Positions 24,727 to 33,524 of a DNA stretch of 63,618 nucleotides are shown here, in pieces. A program made the translations under genes and the position numbers. The notes beneath the pieces were generated by a model, which saw nothing but the letters and a program-made list of their open reading frames with translations, ran no database searches and was not told the DNA's origin. The DNA comes from Streptococcus merionis DSM 19192 (GTDB lineage: Bacteria; Bacillota; Bacilli; Lactobacillales; Streptococcaceae), in assembly GCF_000380085.1 (NCBI RefSeq), contig NZ_KB904544.1, positions 1-63,618 of the forward strand, in the 5' to 3' direction. How positions within the stretch are numbered: the stretch's first letter is position 1; the number at the start of each line of letters is the position of its first letter.

Positions 24727-25610
24727 AACTAACCATCACAGCAGCGACCGGACAACTAGGACGCTACATCACAACAGAAGCCATTCAGACTTTTGGGGCT
24801 GAGCAGGTTCGTTTAGCTGTTCGAACTCCTCAAAAGGCTGAAAACTATGCTGAGCAAGGAGCTCAAGTCGTCTATGCTAACTACGATGACTATGAGAGTT
24901 TGGTGACAGCCTTTGCGGATACTGATGTCTTGATTTACATTCCCAGTATCACCCATCCTAGCATTAAGCGGGTACCTGAGGTGGAGCGGGTTGTCCAAGC
25001 AGCAGAAAACGCTCATGTTAAGCACTTTATCTTTGCTTCTTTCTTTGCAGATCAGGAAAATTCTCCCTTTCACATGGCACCTTTTTTTGGCTATGCGACT
25101 AGACGTTTGGCCTGCAGCAAGCTGAGCTACACAGTGCTCAAAAACGCCATGTATGCTGACCCTCTGGTGCCTTACTTGCCAGAGTTGCAGGCCATGGGCA
25201 AGCTTATCTATCCTGCCCCTAATGGACGAATGTCCTTTATTTCGCGAGCGGATAGCGCCAAAGCCATTGTCAAAGTTGCTGCGACACCTGAGTTCTGGGG
25301 AAAATCCTATGTACTGACCCAAAGTCAGTCCTATTCGATGGTTGAAATAGCAGAGCTCCTCAGTCGAGTCGGAGGCAAGTCGATCGTTTTTGAACCTGTT
25401 ACTGTGGAGGAGTTTGCTGCTAAATACGACCAGCCAACAGGCTTTGGCGTGGTTTTGGCTTCACTTTATCAGGCAGCAGAAGTCGGTTTGCTCAGTCAGG
25501 TTTCAGACGATTTTGAGTTTATTATGGGTTATCCTGCCGAAAATTTGGTATCCTATTTAGAAAGACAATGGCAAAGGTACTCAACTTTAGGAGGTGACTT
25601 GTATGCTTGA
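24723..25610 (+). CDS. NmrA-like / QOR2-type NAD(P)-binding protein
   Basis: The 295-residue protein opens with LTITAATGQLGRYI, lacks the YxxxK active pair of classical SDRs, and has HFIFASFFAD and YTVLKNAMYAD as in QOR2/NmrA proteins that reduce quinones or sense NADP. The ATG overlaps the MarR stop and its end overlaps the permease gene, so translation is coupled. Confidence 0.85.
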   Translation: MKLTITAATGQLGRYITTEAIQTFGAEQVRLAVRTPQKAENYAEQGAQVVYANYDDYESLVTAFADTDVLIYIPSITHPSIKRVPEVERVVQAAENAHVKHFIFASFFADQENSPFHMAPFFGYATRRLACSKLSYTVLKNAMYADPLVPYLPELQAMGKLIYPAPNGRMSFISRADSAKAIVKVAATPEFWGKSYVLTQSQSYSMVEIAELLSRVGGKSIVFEPVTVEEFAAKYDQPTGFGVVLASLYQAAEVGLLSQVSDDFEFIMGYPAENLVSYLERQWQRYSTLGGDLYA

Positions 25611-26238
25611 GAGCATTCGTGACTATTTTGCAACTCATGCTAGCACATATATAACCAAGGTCTGGGAGCATCTTAGTCTCAGCTTGATGGCTTTAGCTAT
25701 TGTTTTGCTGATTGGCTTGCCGCTAGGGTATTTATCCTTTCGCTCTAAGCTCTTTGGTCAAATCAGTCAAGGAACGGTTCAAGCCTTACGAGTTATTCCA
25801 AGTCTCGGAGTTCTCTTTATTCTGATTCCTTTTCTTGGTGTGGGGAGAGTTCCTGCTTTAATGGCTCTGGTCATTCTTGGCCTGCCACCTGTATTGCTCA
25901 ATACTCTGGTTGGTTTTCAGGAAGTACCAGCGATTTTGGTTGAGACAGGTCTTGGTCTTGGTATGACCAATCGGCAATTGCTGGCAAAAGTGCAGTTACC
26001 CCTAGCCTTGCCCTATATTCTCAATGGCATCAAGCTCGCCTTGGTTGAAATTATTGCCTCAGCTACGCTTGCAACTTATATCGGGGCTGGTGGCCTTGGT
26101 GAGATTATCTTTACAGGGCTCGGTCTCTACCGCATGGACCTCTTGGTGATTGGTGGCGGCACTGTTGCGCTTTTATCGTTTTTGAGCATGATCATTTTTG
26201 ATCTTTCCATCAAAGGAGTAGCATCGTATGAAAAATAG
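25603..26238 (+). CDS. OpuC-type osmoprotectant ABC transporter permease
   Basis: The 211-residue permease has about five helices and the EAA-like loop GLGLGMTNRQLLAKVQLPLALPYILNG that docks the ATPase. ATYIGAGGLGEIIFTG is typical of the OpuCB/OpuCD glycine betaine/carnitine/choline subunits. AGGAGGTGA lies before ATG 25603. One of two permeases of this transporter (see 27926). Confidence 0.9.
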   Translation: MLESIRDYFATHASTYITKVWEHLSLSLMALAIVLLIGLPLGYLSFRSKLFGQISQGTVQALRVIPSLGVLFILIPFLGVGRVPALMALVILGLPPVLLNTLVGFQEVPAILVETGLGLGMTNRQLLAKVQLPLALPYILNGIKLALVEIIASATLATYIGAGGLGEIIFTGLGLYRMDLLVIGGGTVALLSFLSMIIFDLSIKGVASYEK

Positions 26239-27154
26239 AAAGATGGTTTTAGGCTTGCTTTTAGGCCTTATCATTCTCGCCGTTTCCAGTTTTATATTCT
26301 TAAATCAAAACACGAATCCAACCAATTCAACCGTGTCTAAAAATACAACTATTCGTGTCGGCTCTAAAGATTTCACAGAAAACTTGGTCGTTGCTGAGAT
26401 TTATGCCCTCGCCTTGGAAGATAAGGGTTATAAAGTCGAGCGCGTGGCCAATATCTCTAGCTCTCTCATCCACAACTCCCTCATCAGTGACGAAATCGAT
26501 CTCTACCCAGAGTACACAGGGACAGGTCTCCTCTCCATTCTCAAGGCGGATATGGAAACATCTCCTGACAAGGTTTACGAAACAGTGAAAGACCAGTACA
26601 AGGCTAAGTTTCAGGTGACTTGGTTGGATTACGCTTCAGCCAATGATGGCCAAGGCTTGGTGATTCGGACGCAGGTGGCAGAAAAGCTGGGCATCAAAAC
26701 CATCTCAGATTTGCAAAAGCATGCCAGTGAGTTGCGTTTTGCTTCCCAAGGCGAATTTGACCAGCGTGAAGATGGTCTTCCAGGCTTAGAAAGAACCTAC
26801 GGTACCTTTGCTTGGAAATCATCCAAAGTCTATGACAACAGCCTGAAGTATGCTGTCCTTGAAAATGACGAGGCTGATGTGACCCCATCCTATACGACTG
26901 AGGGTCAGCTGGTCAACACTGATAAGTTTACTCTTCTTGAAGATGACAAGCAATTCTGGCCACCTTATAACTTAGCCCCAGTTGTGCGTGACAATGTGCT
27001 TGCAGCCAATCCTGAGCTTGCGACCATTCTCAATAACATCTCAGCAACACTAGACACAGCAACTGTCACAAAGTTAAATGCCAAGGTTGATGTGGACGGT
27101 GAAGAATACACAGCTGTAGCCAAGACCTACTATGACAGTATTAAAAACAAGTAA
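26228..27154 (+). CDS. OpuC-type glycine betaine/choline-binding protein
   Basis: The 308-residue solute-binding protein has a basic start and one hydrophobic segment (MVLGLLLGLIILAVSSFIFL), then TIRVGSKDFTENLVVAEI and the domain pattern DLYPEYTGTGLLSIL typical of OpuCC. There is no lipobox cysteine, so it is probably held by an uncleaved anchor or released rather than lipidated. It overlaps the permease by 11 nt and captures quaternary ammonium compounds outside the cell. Confidence 0.88.
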   Translation: MKNRKMVLGLLLGLIILAVSSFIFLNQNTNPTNSTVSKNTTIRVGSKDFTENLVVAEIYALALEDKGYKVERVANISSSLIHNSLISDEIDLYPEYTGTGLLSILKADMETSPDKVYETVKDQYKAKFQVTWLDYASANDGQGLVIRTQVAEKLGIKTISDLQKHASELRFASQGEFDQREDGLPGLERTYGTFAWKSSKVYDNSLKYAVLENDEADVTPSYTTEGQLVNTDKFTLLEDDKQFWPPYNLAPVVRDNVLAANPELATILNNISATLDTATVTKLNAKVDVDGEEYTAVAKTYYDSIKNK

Positions 27155-27162
27155 GGAGTCTT

Positions 27163-27933
27163 ATGAAAAGACCAATGATTGAACTCAAGAATATCAGCAA
27201 AAGTTATGGTGAAAAAACCGTTGTTGACCAGATCAACCTGACCATCAATAAAGGAGAATTCATTACTATTTTGGGAACATCAGGTTCTGGAAAGACGACG
27301 ACTCTTAAGATGATCAACCGCTTGATTGAGCCTAGTCAGGGACAAATTTTCTTTGACGGGCAAGATATTTCCCAGATGGATCCAGTCCAGCTTCGTCGGC
27401 AAATCGGCTACGTTGTTCAGCAGATCGGCCTTTTTCCCCATCTGACTGTAGCTGATAACATCGCAACGGTTCCAAAGTTGCTCCATTGGGATAAGGATAG
27501 GACGGACCAGCGTGTCACAGAGCTCTTGGACTTGGTTCAATTGCCAGCAGCGGAATATGCAAATTCCTATCCAAAAGCCCTGTCAGGTGGCCAACAGCAA
27601 CGAGTTGGCGTGGCCCGTGCCTTGGCTGCTGACCCTAATGTGATGCTCTTTGACGAGCCCTTTGGAGCCATTGATGCCATTACCCGTGGGGATTTGCAGG
27701 AGCAGTTGCGCCAGATTCACCAAACACTTAGTGATAAAACCTTTGTCTTTATCACCCATGACATTTATGAGGCTTTTAAGCTGGGCACCAAGGTCATCAT
27801 TATGGATCAGGGCAAGGTCGTCCAGTATGACAGGCCTAAAACGATCATTCAAAATTCTAGCAGTGATTTTGTCAGGAAATTGATCGAAACGGCGCGTGGT
27901 CAGGAAAGTCTCTGGGAGACAGCCTATGATTGA
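27163..27933 (+). CDS. OpuC-type osmoprotectant transporter ATPase
   Basis: The 256-residue ATPase has Walker A GTSGSGKTT, Q-loop QQIGLFPH, signature LSGGQQQR, Walker B VMLFDEP and H-loop THD. OpuCA proteins are usually near 380-400 residues with two C-terminal CBS domains that sense ionic strength. Here the protein ends soon after the ATPase core, so that gating is missing. It pairs with the permeases on both sides. Confidence 0.9.
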   Translation: MKRPMIELKNISKSYGEKTVVDQINLTINKGEFITILGTSGSGKTTTLKMINRLIEPSQGQIFFDGQDISQMDPVQLRRQIGYVVQQIGLFPHLTVADNIATVPKLLHWDKDRTDQRVTELLDLVQLPAAEYANSYPKALSGGQQQRVGVARALAADPNVMLFDEPFGAIDAITRGDLQEQLRQIHQTLSDKTFVFITHDIYEAFKLGTKVIIMDQGKVVQYDRPKTIIQNSSSDFVRKLIETARGQESLWETAYD

Positions 27934-28546
27934 ATATTATCAAGAAGCCTCAGGCAAGTTGATTGCTGCCACCGTAGAGCACTTGCAATTGGCTGGTTTC
28001 AGCCTGCTTTTGGCTATAATAGCAGCTAGTTTGATTACCCTTCTTTTACACTTTGTGCCGAGGTTACAAGCCTTGTCAGTCTATGTGCTTAGTCTCTTGT
28101 ATGCTGTACCCAGCTTTGCTTTTTTTGCCCTGCTCATTCCGCTGACAGGATTGGGGAGAACGACAGCAATCATTGTTCTTGTGGTCTACGCCCAGTACAG
28201 CTTGGTTCGAACTTTCTTAGCTGGCCTTAGCCAAGTAGATGCCAGTGTCAAGGAAGCAGCCGTAGGCATGGGTATGACGCCTTGGCAGGTTTTTTGGAAG
28301 ATTGACTTGCCCCTAAGTTTGCCAGCCCTTTTTGCTGGGATTCGCTTAGCAGGAACGTCCATTATCGCTATCGCAACTATCGCAGTCACCATCAATGCAG
28401 GCGGTCTAGGAACCATTCTGTTTGACGGCCTTAGAACCATGAGCCTCCCAAAGCTCCTCTGGGGAATTTTGCTAACGGTAGGAATAAGCCTGCTGTTGCA
28501 TCTCACTCTTTATCTGGTAGAGGAGTTGCTGAAGCCGAGTAATTGA
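27926..28546 (+). CDS. OpuC-type osmoprotectant ABC transporter permease (second)
   Basis: The 206-residue permease has the conserved loop AAVGMGMTPWQVFWKIDLPLS and TIAVTINAGGLGTILFDG. ATG 27926 lies in the end of the ATPase gene with GGGAG upstream. Order permease-binding protein-ATPase-permease is a permuted OpuC set. It is the last gene before the strong hairpin at 28570. Confidence 0.9.
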   Translation: MIEYYQEASGKLIAATVEHLQLAGFSLLLAIIAASLITLLLHFVPRLQALSVYVLSLLYAVPSFAFFALLIPLTGLGRTTAIIVLVVYAQYSLVRTFLAGLSQVDASVKEAAVGMGMTPWQVFWKIDLPLSLPALFAGIRLAGTSIIAIATIAVTINAGGLGTILFDGLRTMSLPKLLWGILLTVGISLLLHLTLYLVEELLKPSN

Positions 28547-28569
28547 TAGTGAAAAAGTCTAAAAACAAT

Positions 28570-28620
28570 AAAACTGCATAAAGTCCTCGTATATTTAACG
28601 AGGACTTTATGCAGTTTTTA
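28570..28620 (+). terminator. very strong intrinsic terminator of the MDR-OpuC operon
   Basis: A perfect 21-bp inverted repeat (28570-28590 with 28598-28618), a 7-nt loop and a T tail. The symmetric AAAACTGC/GCAGTTTT ends would also work on the other strand. Confidence 0.92.
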
Positions 28621-28770
28621 TCGTCAACTTGAAAAAGAGCAGAACGAAAAAGTTTTGCTCTATGAGCAACTCCCTGTGTTTGAATCAAGAACAGTACAAC
28701 TGTGGTTCAGAAAAGCATGCTAGGTGATGTTCAGCTTTTGAGATAACTTTGTCCTAATAAGGAAGCCCCA

Positions 28771-28874
28771 AAACGCAAAAAAGCGATTGTTATGGGACAC
28801 ATGACTTGCGAATGGTGAAGTCTTGTGATGCCGTCTATGAGATGAAAGATGGGCACCTTTCCAAGAAATACTAG
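28771..28874 (+). pseudogene. frameshifted C-terminal remnant of an ABC ATPase
   Basis: One frame reads RKKAIVM up to 28794. After a one-base shift the next frame reads THDLRMVKSCDAVYEMKDGH, then LSKKY and TAG at 28872-28874. Together this is the end of an exporter-type ABC ATPase (hydrophobic strand, H-loop THD, then C-terminal strand). No Walker A or signature remains upstream, so it is a decayed fragment. A longer in-frame stretch near 28620-28720 (YRQLEKEQNEKVLLYEQL...) may be another remnant of unknown origin. Confidence 0.55.
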
Positions 28875-28959
28875 AAAATGTTTGCAAGCAGTTTCATAAA
28901 CAGGTAACTTGTGATAAAATAGTCCTATGAAAGCGTTGTTATTTTAAGGAGGACTCTGT

Positions 28960-30465
28960 ATGTCAGAACTAGCAAAATTGCAAAATGGATCAGATATCCG
29001 TGGCATTGCCATTGAAACCGATGATTGGTCAGTGACCTTGACCCAAGAAGCCGTTAAAAGCATTGCCTCAGGGCTCGTCAACTGGCTTCGACAAGAAAAC
29101 GAGACCGCCTACCAGGCTGGGACTTTGCGGATTGGCGTAGGTCGTGATAGCCGTTTGAGTGGCCCTCAATTAGCTCAAACCTTGATGGATGAGTTGGTCA
29201 GCCAAGGCGTTCAGGTCTTGGACTTTGACCTTGCAACGACGCCAGCGATGTTCATGGCCACCCAGTATGAGGAATTTTCTTGTGATGCTGGTGTGATGAT
29301 TACGGCTAGTCATCTGCCATACTACTTTAATGGGATTAAGATTTTTAGTGAAAAAGGCGGAGCAGAGCACGAAGATATCGATTTTATCCTAGAAAATATC
29401 GAACCAAGTCACCATGATACCGAAGGAACGATTGAAAAAGTGGACATTTTGACACCATATGCGGCTGATTTGGTAGAAAAAATCAAAAATGGTAGCGGTG
29501 TTGAAACAGACAAGCCTCTAGCTGATATGAAGATTATTGTTGATGCTGGAAACGGCGCCGGCGGCTTCTTTGCTGACCAAGTCTTGGCAGTCTTGGGTGC
29601 AGATACAGAAGGATCACAATTCCTAGATCCAGATGGCACTTTCCCGAATCATATTCCAAATCCTGATAATAAAGAAGCCATGGCTAGCATTAAGGCAGCT
29701 GTTTTGGAGCACAAGGCTGATTTGGGAATTATTTTTGACACAGATGTGGACCGAGCAGCGGTCGTGACCAAGCAGGGTGAAATCCTCAATCGCAACAATT
29801 TGATTGCTGTGCTGAGCCAAATCGCCTTGTCTGAACATCCAGGAACCAGTATTGTCACTAATTCACCGACTTCAGACCATTTGAAAAATTTCATTGAAGC
29901 ATTAGGTGGCAAGCAGATTCGCTATATTTCAGGCTACCGCAATGTCATTAACCGTGCCATTGATGCCAATAAAGAAGGAGTGGATTGCCAACTGGCCATT
30001 GAAACCAGTGGACATGCGGCCTTTAAGGAAAATTATTTCCTTGATGATGGGACTTATGCAGCTGCAAAAATCCTCATGCTTTTGCCAAAATTGGCAGAAA
30101 AAGGTCAGACAGTTGATGACCTGATTGCTGATTTGAAACAGCCAGTAGAGACACAGGAAGTTCGTTTCAAGCTTGAAGCGGACGACTATAAGAAACTCGG
30201 TTTGAAAGTCATTGCTGATCTTGAACACCATCAGGTTCCAGGCTGGACAGTCAATCCTGAAAACGAAGAGGGGATTCGCTTTAGTCTTACGGAGCCATTT
30301 GGGCAAGGTTGGTTCTTATTGCGGATGAGTTTGCACGAGCCTCTTTTGGTGCTTCAGGTTGAAAATGACCAAGAAGGCTTTATGCCAGCCGTTCTTAAGG
30401 AATTAAATACATTCTTAAACAAGTATCCAAAAGTCAATCAAAGTAAATTACTAGAATTGATTTAA
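28960..30465 (+). CDS. phosphohexomutase (phosphomannomutase/phosphoglucomutase family)
   Basis: The 501-residue alpha-D-phosphohexomutase interconverts 1- and 6-phosphosugars. The phospho-serine loop is TASHLPYYFNGIK and the metal loop DTDVDRA. The sugar-binding segment ETSGHAAFKENYFLDDGTY and a C-terminal phosphate region are present. AAGGAGG is well spaced before the ATG. ManB-like phosphomannomutase is likely, and a mannose-6-phosphate isomerase gene lies at the end of the window, but specificity is not decided by sequence alone. Confidence 0.85.
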   Translation: MSELAKLQNGSDIRGIAIETDDWSVTLTQEAVKSIASGLVNWLRQENETAYQAGTLRIGVGRDSRLSGPQLAQTLMDELVSQGVQVLDFDLATTPAMFMATQYEEFSCDAGVMITASHLPYYFNGIKIFSEKGGAEHEDIDFILENIEPSHHDTEGTIEKVDILTPYAADLVEKIKNGSGVETDKPLADMKIIVDAGNGAGGFFADQVLAVLGADTEGSQFLDPDGTFPNHIPNPDNKEAMASIKAAVLEHKADLGIIFDTDVDRAAVVTKQGEILNRNNLIAVLSQIALSEHPGTSIVTNSPTSDHLKNFIEALGGKQIRYISGYRNVINRAIDANKEGVDCQLAIETSGHAAFKENYFLDDGTYAAAKILMLLPKLAEKGQTVDDLIADLKQPVETQEVRFKLEADDYKKLGLKVIADLEHHQVPGWTVNPENEEGIRFSLTEPFGQGWFLLRMSLHEPLLVLQVENDQEGFMPAVLKELNTFLNKYPKVNQSKLLELI

Positions 30466-30473
30466 TAAATTTC

Positions 30474-30507
30474 GAGATTGGGCAAAAAATCCAATCTCAC
30501 CTTCGTT
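30474..30507 (+). terminator. probable terminator after the phosphohexomutase gene
   Basis: GAGATTGG (30474-30481) pairs perfectly with CCAATCTC (30491-30498), but the following ACCTTCGTTT is only weakly T-rich. Confidence 0.45.
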
Positions 30508-30684
30508 TAGTCAAAATGGCTATTTCCAATGGTTTGGAGACGTGAAGCTATTTCAGACTGAGCTTGAAAATGAAAAGGAGAAGGAATTCGTTCATCTTGG
30601 TTAGCGTTGCTCCACTCCCATCATTCGTCTTTTAATCACTGCCTTTGATTTCTTGTGACTTTTTTGGCAATGAAATCAGGTGTT

Positions 30685-31710
30685 TTAGGCAAGCTCTTGG
30701 ATTTTTTGTTGAATGCGGTCAACTTCAGCACCAAATCGGAAGCCCCAATCATTCTTTAAAACCTGCAGCATATCCTTATAAGCCGCGATAGCATTTTCCT
30801 TATCGCCAAGTCTTAGGTAGCACTGGGCAATGGCATAGTGGTAATCCGTATAGCGTGGTTTTTCTTGGGCGTCAAAAGCTGCGCGCCAAATCGGAATAGC
30901 TTCTTGATAGCATTCGTGTTGGGATAAGGTATTAGCGACAGAAAAAAGTACGCGCCAATCCTTAAGGTGCTTTTCAGCCAGAGCGAGATAATCTGTCTTA
31001 ACAGTTGCAAAACTGGTCGCTTTTTCACGAATCCACAGGGTATAGTAATCATTAAGCAGATCAGGGTTGTTACGGTATGACAACTCTAACCATTTTTTAG
31101 CCTCCTGAATGCGGCCATCGTCAATGAGATTATCCAGCAAGAAGAAGTAGACGCGCTTGTTTTCAGGAGCAATAGTCAGTAACTTTTGGTAATATTCAAT
31201 TAACTCGTGGTGGTTTTTCGTATCCCAATCGTAAAGCGCGCCGCGGGAAGCGTTGTTGATGAGACTGATTTCATATTTGTTATTAGGGTTTAATTCTAAG
31301 GCTTTTTTGCCATAGATTACCGCTTTCTTGGCTAAATTCTCTGACTGGCTGAAATAAAGCCCGGCCAGAGTTGATGTTGCTTCATAATGACTGCAGTTGT
31401 CCCGAATTTCGCTCAGTAGAAATTGCTCAAATTCCGCAAATTCAGCTAGAGTCAAGAAATCACCGCTTTCTAGCCGACTGCTTATTCGAGTGTACATTTT
31501 TTCCTTTGTATAGCCAAAGAGACTGTCAATGCTGATACCAAAAATAGTTGCCAAATCAGGTAAGAGAGTAATATCTGGTTGGGAAAAATTTGTCTCCCAT
31601 TTGGATACCGCCTGATTAGAGATACCCAAGCGTTCTGCTAGCTGTGTCTGACTCAGTCCAGCATCTAACCGTAAGTGTTTAATCTGTTCGCCGATGGTTT
31701 TTATAGACAA
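30685..31710 (-). CDS. HTH (XRE)-TPR regulator
   Basis: The protein starts with an XRE helix-turn-helix (KTIGEQIKHLRLDAGLSQ, then LGISNQAVSKWE) and continues with helical TPR-like repeats to the end (for example AAFDAQEKPRYTDYHYAIAQ, then CYLRLGDKENAIAAYK). A longer frame opens at 31875, but the promoter TTGTTG-17-TATAAT (31776-31748) lies inside it. I therefore take TTG at 31710, just before the HTH, with GGAG close upstream. HTH-TPR proteins can sense peptides or act as stress regulators; no cognate peptide gene is seen beside it. Confidence 0.7.
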   Translation of the reverse strand: MSIKTIGEQIKHLRLDAGLSQTQLAERLGISNQAVSKWETNFSQPDITLLPDLATIFGISIDSLFGYTKEKMYTRISSRLESGDFLTLAEFAEFEQFLLSEIRDNCSHYEATSTLAGLYFSQSENLAKKAVIYGKKALELNPNNKYEISLINNASRGALYDWDTKNHHELIEYYQKLLTIAPENKRVYFFLLDNLIDDGRIQEAKKWLELSYRNNPDLLNDYYTLWIREKATSFATVKTDYLALAEKHLKDWRVLFSVANTLSQHECYQEAIPIWRAAFDAQEKPRYTDYHYAIAQCYLRLGDKENAIAAYKDMLQVLKNDWGFRFGAEVDRIQQKIQELA

Positions 31711-31747
31711 ATCTCCAAAAATAAAATCAAGTGCACTTGTTACTCTC

Positions 31748-31776
31748 ATTATACTTTTCATAAAATCAAACAACAA
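31748..31776 (-). promoter_or_regulatory. promoter of the HTH-TPR gene
   Basis: On the minus strand: -35 TTGTTG (31776-31771), 17-bp spacer, -10 TATAAT (31753-31748). Confidence 0.55.
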
Positions 31777-31894
31777 GAGAAAATAAGTTGGAAATTGTAG
31801 AAGATTAGTTGGAGTATATTTGCGGGAAATTTGGAGAGAATGAGGTTTGGCAAAAAATCTACCCTTACCTCTCATCGCTGTCCCGCTTCCTTTC

Positions 31895-31923
31895 TTGAAT
31901 ACTTGTGTGAAAAATAGTATGAT
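31895..31923 (+). promoter_or_regulatory. promoter TTGAAT-17-TATGAT for the GNAT-ogt genes
   Basis: -35 at 31895-31900, -10 at 31918-31923, about 30 bp before the start codon; AAAGGAG is in between. Confidence 0.65.
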
Positions 31924-31952
31924 AGAGTTATCTTGTAAAGGAGTGTGTTTCT

Positions 31953-32504
31953 ATGGAAATTAGACTAGCTCATCCTAATGAAGTGGAGCGGATTGTAGCG
32001 ATTTTAGACCAAGCCAAGGCTTTTCTAGCAGCCTCTGGCAGTGATCAGTGGCAGGGCGAGAATGGCTATCCCAATGCTGACGATGTGATTGAAGACATCT
32101 TGTCCGGTCAAGGTTATGTGGCTCTGCTTGAAGACCAAATTGTAGCTTATGCAGCTGTCATTGACAGTGGAGATCCAGCCTATGAGAAGATTTATGATGG
32201 CAAGTGGGCTCATAACAACCCACGCTATGTGGTTTTTCATCGGATTGCAGTGGCTTCTGATTTTTCAGGACAGCAAATCGCTCAGACTTTCTTGCAAGGC
32301 TTGATCGAAGGGCACAGTGGTCGTGATTTTCGTTGCGACACTCATGAGAAGAATACTATCATGCAGCATATTCTTGAAAAGCTAGGCTATGTTTACTGTG
32401 GTAAGGTGCCGATTGACGGTGAGCGTCTGGCTTATCAGAAAATCAAGTCCAAAAATGAGCGCGCTCTCTTCCAAAATATAGGCGACCATTATGAAACCGA
32501 CTAA
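31953..32504 (+). CDS. GNAT-family acetyltransferase
   Basis: The 183-residue protein has the GNAT order: N-terminal MEIRLAHPNEVERIVAIL, the acceptor strand YVVFHRIAVASDFSGQQIAQ (motif A, somewhat divergent from QxxGxG) and a C-terminal FRCDTHEKNTIMQHILEKLG. It likely uses acetyl-CoA on a small amine; substrate unknown. It overlaps the ogt gene by 14 nt. Confidence 0.82.
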   Translation: MEIRLAHPNEVERIVAILDQAKAFLAASGSDQWQGENGYPNADDVIEDILSGQGYVALLEDQIVAYAAVIDSGDPAYEKIYDGKWAHNNPRYVVFHRIAVASDFSGQQIAQTFLQGLIEGHSGRDFRCDTHEKNTIMQHILEKLGYVYCGKVPIDGERLAYQKIKSKNERALFQNIGDHYETD

Positions 32505-32988
32505 ACTTTACAAGATAGATTACAACTCTCCGCTAGGCCTCATGCGCTTACTGGCAGATGACAATGCCTTGATTGGCAGCTATTTTAAAGGACAAGCTTA
32601 TTTTGAGCACGGCTATGAGGAGCTTGAGTTTCGTCAGGAGATGAACGCTTCCTTAACGTTGGCAGTTGACTGGCTGGACGCTTATTTTGCAGGGGAAATG
32701 GCAGAGCAGCCACTCTTGGCGCCTAGAGGAACCCCGTTTCAGCTCAAAGTCTGGCAGGCTCTTCAGACAATTCCCACCGGTCAGACCGTGACCTACGGTC
32801 AACTGGCTCAGCAGCTCCAGTGTCGATCGGCTCGAGCTATTGGAGGGGCAGTTGGGAAAAATCCTCTCAGCTTGTTTATCCCTTGCCATCGTGTTGTTGG
32901 AAAAGGAGGCCTGCTAACAGGCTACGCTGGAGGTCTGGATAAGAAAATCTGGCTTCTCAACCATGAGGCTAATTTGACTTCTCATTGA
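32491..32988 (+). CDS. ogt: methylated-DNA--protein-cysteine methyltransferase
   Basis: The 165-residue DNA repair protein removes methyl from O6-methylguanine onto its own cysteine (suicide reaction). The active motif is IPCHRVVGKGG with Cys132. The Arg finger segment RSARAIGGAVGKNP and TPFQLKVWQAL helix fit the family. It is co-transcribed with the acetyltransferase and an ArsC/Spx-like gene. Confidence 0.93.
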   Translation: MKPTKLYKIDYNSPLGLMRLLADDNALIGSYFKGQAYFEHGYEELEFRQEMNASLTLAVDWLDAYFAGEMAEQPLLAPRGTPFQLKVWQALQTIPTGQTVTYGQLAQQLQCRSARAIGGAVGKNPLSLFIPCHRVVGKGGLLTGYAGGLDKKIWLLNHEANLTSH

Positions 32989-33000
32989 AAGGATACGCAT

Positions 33001-33354
33001 ATGCTAACATTTTTTGAATACCCAACCTGCTCGACTTGCAAAAAAGCCAAGAAGGAATTAACTGGACTTGGTGTGGCGTTTGAAGCCATCAACATTAAGG
33101 AAACCCCACCCTCAGCAGGTCAACTTTTACGTTGGTTGGACCAAAATGACTGGCCACTTAAAGCTTACTTTAACACCAGTGGCAATTCTTACAAGGCCTT
33201 GGGACTCAAGGATAAATTGCCGACATTATCTACAGAAGAAGCAGTTGAACTTCTTGCTGCTGATGGCATGTTAATCAAGCGTCCCATTTTAGCAGATGGC
33301 AATAAAGTATACCAAATCGGCTATCGAACAGCCTATCAGGAATTAGGCTTATAG
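33001..33354 (+). CDS. ArsC/Spx-family thioredoxin-fold protein
   Basis: The 117-residue protein has the YPTCSTCKKAKKEL start (Cys10, Cys13), NIKETPP, and LIKRPIL near the end. In this family the first Cys is the redox residue. Proteins of this size named arsenate reductase in streptococci are often of unknown role. It is distinct from the Spx gene at 53858. It ends before a bidirectional terminator. Confidence 0.85.
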   Translation: MLTFFEYPTCSTCKKAKKELTGLGVAFEAINIKETPPSAGQLLRWLDQNDWPLKAYFNTSGNSYKALGLKDKLPTLSTEEAVELLAADGMLIKRPILADGNKVYQIGYRTAYQELGL

Positions 33355-33414
33355 TTATTCTGTTTGGAAATGCTATGTGGTTAATCCTTAAAACTAGAAA
33401 TAATCTACAAAAAA

Positions 33415-33470
33415 CGAATGATAAGCAACCTTTTTGTCTCAGGTGATTGCTATCATTCGCTTTTTCTTTT
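33415..33470 (+). terminator. convergent terminator between arsC-like and gor
   Basis: CGAATGATA (33415-33423) pairs with TATCATTCG (33451-33459), extended by GCAA/TTGC, then TTTTTCTTTT. A run of A before the stem makes it able to stop gor on the minus strand as well. Confidence 0.8.
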
Positions 33471-33524
33471 GTCTGTGGTTTCCGAGGAACCTCTTTGTTG
33501 GCGGGCACGATTCCCTCTCTCATT

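Noticed and set aside
24813..25322. Antisense 169-codon frame over the NmrA-like gene
   Set aside because: The sense strand codes a clear Rossmann protein; the antisense product shows no domain.
29929..30306. Antisense 125-codon frame over the phosphohexomutase gene
   Set aside because: Shadow of the coding strand; no ribosome site.
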